This document shows, in pieces, positions 62,118-64,000 of a DNA stretch of 64,000 bases. Origin of the DNA: Bacillota bacterium. GTDB taxonomy: Bacteria; Bacillota; Desulfotomaculia; Desulfotomaculales; VENG01. A program made the translations under genes and the position numbers. A model generated the notes under the pieces. That model was not told the DNA's origin and ran no database searches. It was given only the letters and a program-made list of their open reading frames with translations. The DNA is taken from NCBI GenBank assembly GCA_009711705.1, contig VENG01000037.1:36224-100223 (forward strand). The letters run 5' to 3'. The stretch's first letter is position 1. Every line of letters starts with the position of its first letter.

Positions 62118-62468
62118 ATGCAACCAAGGCAGATTTTATACCGACTCAAAAATTCAGCCGATGTTAAATTATTAGAGCGCTGTAAAAAAATCATACAAGA
62201 AATAATTCCGGAATCCCAAGTAATCCTTTATGGATCAAGAGCTCGCGGTGAAGCTAGTCCAACATCTGATTACGACATTCTTATTCTTACTAACACCCCT
62301 ATCACTTGGCGGACGGAACGGAATATAATTGAACGCCTTTATGATCTAGAACTAGAAACTGGCCAGATTTTGAACACACAGTTATACTCCCTTAAAACCT
62401 GGAACTCACCAATCTATAATGTTATGCCCTTTAGAAAAAATGTTGAAAAGGACGGTATACTTATATGA
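62118..62468 (+). CDS. MNT-type nucleotidyltransferase (antitoxin of HEPN-MNT pair)
   Basis: 116 aa. Minimal nucleotidyltransferase with the full signature G39-S40-x10-D51-x-D53 (YGSRARGEASPTSDYDI). Start ATG 62118, 8 nt after GGGGAGGA. In known pairs the MNT enzyme adds nucleotides to and inactivates the HEPN ribonuclease. Overlaps the HEPN gene by 4 nt (ATGA), so the two are translated together. Confidence 0.92.
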   Translation: MQPRQILYRLKNSADVKLLERCKKIIQEIIPESQVILYGSRARGEASPTSDYDILILTNTPITWRTERNIIERLYDLELETGQILNTQLYSLKTWNSPIYNVMPFRKNVEKDGILI

Positions 62469-62851
62469 AACCAGAGCAGAAATCCCTAATTGATTATCGC
62501 CGGTATCGGTCAGAAGATTGTCTTAAGGAAGCTGAACTTTTGATACAACATAACCATTTTAATGCTGCCGTTAACCGTCTATATTATGCCTGCTTCTATA
62601 TCGTTTCCGCCCTTCTTCTTTCTGAAGATATGTATTCAGCAAAACACAGTGGAATCATCTCCTTATTTAACCGACACTGGGTAAGACATCAGAGAGTAGA
62701 TAAATCATTAGGCAGATTTTATAAAGAAATATTTAGCTACAGACAAAAAGGCGATTACGACGATTTAGTCTATTTTGAACGAGAGCAGGCCGAACTCTTG
62801 TATCAAGAAGCAACAGCTTTTGTGAATATTTTAAAATCTAAGCTGCCATGA
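62465..62851 (+). CDS. HEPN-domain protein (toxin of HEPN-MNT pair)
   Basis: 128 aa, all-helical HEPN fold of the family found beside MNT genes: YRRYRSEDCLKEAELLI, FNAAVNRLYYACFYIVSALL and KHSGIISLFNRHWV. The usual R-x4-6-H ribonuclease motif is not at its normal place near the C-terminus, where RQKGDYDDLV stands; an R-x4-H string occurs in NRHWVRH. Toxin activity is therefore inferred from gene order. Confidence 0.88.
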   Translation: MKPEQKSLIDYRRYRSEDCLKEAELLIQHNHFNAAVNRLYYACFYIVSALLLSEDMYSAKHSGIISLFNRHWVRHQRVDKSLGRFYKEIFSYRQKGDYDDLVYFEREQAELLYQEATAFVNILKSKLP

Positions 62852-63065
62852 GATTATCTCATTTCCAACGCAAAACTGCTGCTTCTGCTGGGCAGCCTTA
62901 CCGATACCTACCGAGAAATCTCGCTCAATGTCATCGATAACCCCTCTTATGAAAAGCGAATAACCGAGATAGTTATGCGACCGCTCATCAAATGAACGTA
63001 TCAACCTTATTCTTGGCTGCACCGATTAGAATTCTTCCCTTGAATGGTATCTTTGAATTGGTCAT
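62831..63065 (-). pseudogene. Frameshifted remnant of a conserved small protein
   Basis: From ATG 63065 (AGAGGTG upstream) one frame reads MTNSKIPFKGRILIG. A frame change near 63020 then gives QPRIRLIRSFDERSHNYLGY and RDFSVGIGKAAQQK, a pattern I recall from a conserved small beta-rich family without being able to name it. The 3' end loses similarity after about 60 codons and runs into the HEPN gene end. Probably decayed by insertion of the MNT-HEPN pair. The remaining 63066-63228 holds no gene I can support. Confidence 0.5.
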
Positions 63066-63228
63066 TATAGAGCACCTCTGTTTCACTCGTAAATTAATTC
63101 CGTGTCAAACATAGGCCAGACTTCAGCCACTGGCTTGATTGTCAATAACTGCTTTCCACCGGATCCAACGCCAAGAATGGTCTCTTACCACCAGGCAGAT
63201 GCAAATCCCGGCTTCAACACAAAAGCAG

Positions 63229-63251
63229 CACAAAAGTACCGTCCCCTTGTG
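63229..63251. repeat. REP-like palindrome, copy B
   Basis: CACAAAAG and CTTGTG arms around ACCGTCCC, matching copy A at 62028-62051. It lies 2 nt past the stop codon of the second YjfB-like gene. Confidence 0.7.
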
Positions 63252-63252
63252 T

Positions 63253-63456
63253 TTAAACTCTTACATTGACATTATTCCCAACGTGAGGCAGCCGTGCCTG
63301 GGCAGCAGCATTTCCCTGGTCTACCTTGTCCAACATCTGATCCATTAGGCCGCTATTTTGCTCTGCTGTATCCATGACCTTTTTCATTAAAGACGTACCA
63401 ACGTCCTTCTTAAGCTGGGCCTGATTCTTCATCACTGACAGCGCCGCTATGTCCAT
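63253..63456 (-). CDS. YjfB-like putative motility protein, copy 2
   Basis: 67 aa. Start ATG 63456 with GGGAGTG 6 nt upstream. MDIAALSVMKNQAQLKKDVG and KKVMDTAEQNSGLMDQMLDK match copy 1 at about 70 percent identity; both end in VGNNVN-[IV]-[KR]-V. Divergence at the DNA level shows the duplication is not recent. Confidence 0.75.
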   Translation of the reverse strand: MDIAALSVMKNQAQLKKDVGTSLMKKVMDTAEQNSGLMDQMLDKVDQGNAAAQARLPHVGNNVNVRV

Positions 63457-63512
63457 TCGTATCACTCCCGTTCTTAGTGGTTTCTATGTACTTTGTTTAA
63501 AAGCATGGTGCA

Positions 63513-63776
63513 TTACTGGCAGTCCTTCCAGAATACCCTGGTTTTATCATCAAGCTCCGTGACTTCCTTTTGCATGGCCTGGAGCTTGTCGTTGATCTCC
63601 TGCGTTTCGGCAGGCCCGAGGTCGTTATCACTGGCGTACTCGGCCAATTCTCTCATTTCTCTCAGCCTGGCTTCAATCTTGTCCAGGGCCTCCATCCTCT
63701 GTTCCACCAATTTAGCTCTTGTTGCATGTATTCCGATCAATCCGGCCACAACGAGACATTTTAAAGCCTCCCTCAT
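63513..63776 (-). CDS. Small coiled-coil protein, copy 2 (altered N-terminus)
   Basis: 87 aa in the open frame. From about residue 24 it aligns with copy 1 (VEQRMEALDKIEARL, INDKLQAMQKEVTELDDKTRVFW). The first 22 residues are unrelated and hydrophobic, so the original 5' end was probably replaced by rearrangement. The true start is unclear. It precedes the YjfB-like copy 2 in the same order as copy 1. Confidence 0.5.
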   Translation of the reverse strand: MREALKCLVVAGLIGIHATRAKLVEQRMEALDKIEARLREMRELAEYASDNDLGPAETQEINDKLQAMQKEVTELDDKTRVFWKDCQ

Positions 63777-63850
63777 AACTTTGCACTTGCCACAGGAAGA
63801 ACGAAATCGCTAACGCGATGGTTACTGTAAAACATAATAAATGGCCAAAA

Positions 63851-63930
63851 AAAAGAAAAGTATGCCCTTTCTATGGTATTGTCTAATCGCCAAACCAAAC
63901 AAACCAAGGAAGGAAGCATACTTTTCTTTT
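63851..63930. repeat. Perfect 15-bp inverted repeat near the right edge
   Basis: AAAAGAAAAGTATGC (63851-63865) and its exact complement GCATACTTTTCTTTT (63916-63930) flank 50 nt. Read on the minus strand the hairpin ends in a run of T and could be a terminator or the end of an insertion element that continues past the window. Nothing coding can be assigned from 63777 to 64000. Confidence 0.55.
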
Positions 63931-64000
63931 ATGATTATATCATGGTTTAAGCTATCGATACAAACACAAATACCGAGTACAACAACAGCGAGAGCTCCCC

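Noticed and set aside
63139..63228. Remnant of a transposase or reverse transcriptase
   Set aside because: Short conserved-looking words appear in one frame, but too little remains to assign a family.
63139..63348. Plus-strand open frame over the REP-like copy B
   Set aside because: It has no ribosome site, low-complexity composition, and covers the palindrome and the end of the minus-strand YjfB-like gene.
1..64000. CRISPR arrays, tRNA and rRNA genes
   Set aside because: No regularly spaced direct repeats and no cloverleaf or rRNA sequence were seen.

Overview
The window is a chromosomal segment of a low-to-mid GC, motile, anaerobic Firmicute. The closest general match is a Desulfotomaculum/Peptococcaceae-type Clostridium. 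The evidence is the AAGGAGG-type ribosome sites, sigma-A promoters, a fliY/cheC/cheD/flhF/flhG flagellar operon with an embedded sigma-28 gene, and a siroheme sulfite-reductase-like gene of the low-molecular-weight type. Taxonomy is inferred from gene content only.

Layout. (1) 1-5362, minus strand: gatA (cut by the left edge), gatC, ligA, pcrA. (2) 5450-11500: histidine operon hisDCBHAFIE with its own promoter and terminator; hisG and hisZ are not in it. A YerC/TrpR-like regulator (11525-11818) lies just upstream. (3) 11939-20838: purine operon purE-B-C-F-M-N-H-D, with sigma-A promoter, ykkC-family (predicted PRPP) riboswitch, attenuator and final terminator; purS/Q/L/K are absent. (4) 20859-23027: hpt-guaA with a strong promoter, then a membrane-anchored protein of unknown function. 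(5) 23899-25581, plus strand: a MazG-type pyrophosphohydrolase and a DUF1015 protein, closed by a terminator shared with the flagellar operon. (6) 25616-53836, minus strand: one very long fla/che operon, flgB-flgC-fliE-F-G-H-I-J-K-flgD-two hook-type genes-fliL-fliN-fliO-P-Q-R-flhB-flhA-flhF-flhG-PilZ-fliA-flhO-flhP-cheD-cheR-cheC-cheY-fliM-fliY. It starts from a sigma-A promoter followed by a cyclic-di-GMP-I riboswitch and terminator. (7) 53870-58772, minus strand: filament operon fliD-M1 peptidase-fliS-FliT/FlgN-like-flaG, with a good sigma-28 promoter. (8) 58818-60093, plus strand: small siroheme/4Fe-4S reductase and a cysteine-rich partner. (9) 60110-64000: an accessory patch with a GNAT pseudogene, two copies of a coiled-coil/YjfB-like gene pair, a RAYT transposase with REP-like palindromes, an MNT-HEPN toxin-antitoxin pair, a second decayed gene and an inverted repeat at the right edge.

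How the parts work together. The purine operon appears to be switched on when PRPP accumulates and supplies IMP, which guaA and hpt turn toward or salvage as GMP. The flagellar operon is predicted to be switched off by c-di-GMP at the RNA level, and it also encodes a PilZ c-di-GMP receptor, so one second messenger may act at two levels. FliA made from the long operon would then activate the fliD operon. Flagellin, flgK, flgL, flgM, csrA, motAB, cheA and cheW are not in the window. Two genes (fliK and the M1 peptidase) have strong Shine-Dalgarno sites facing AUA/AUU instead of a normal start codon.
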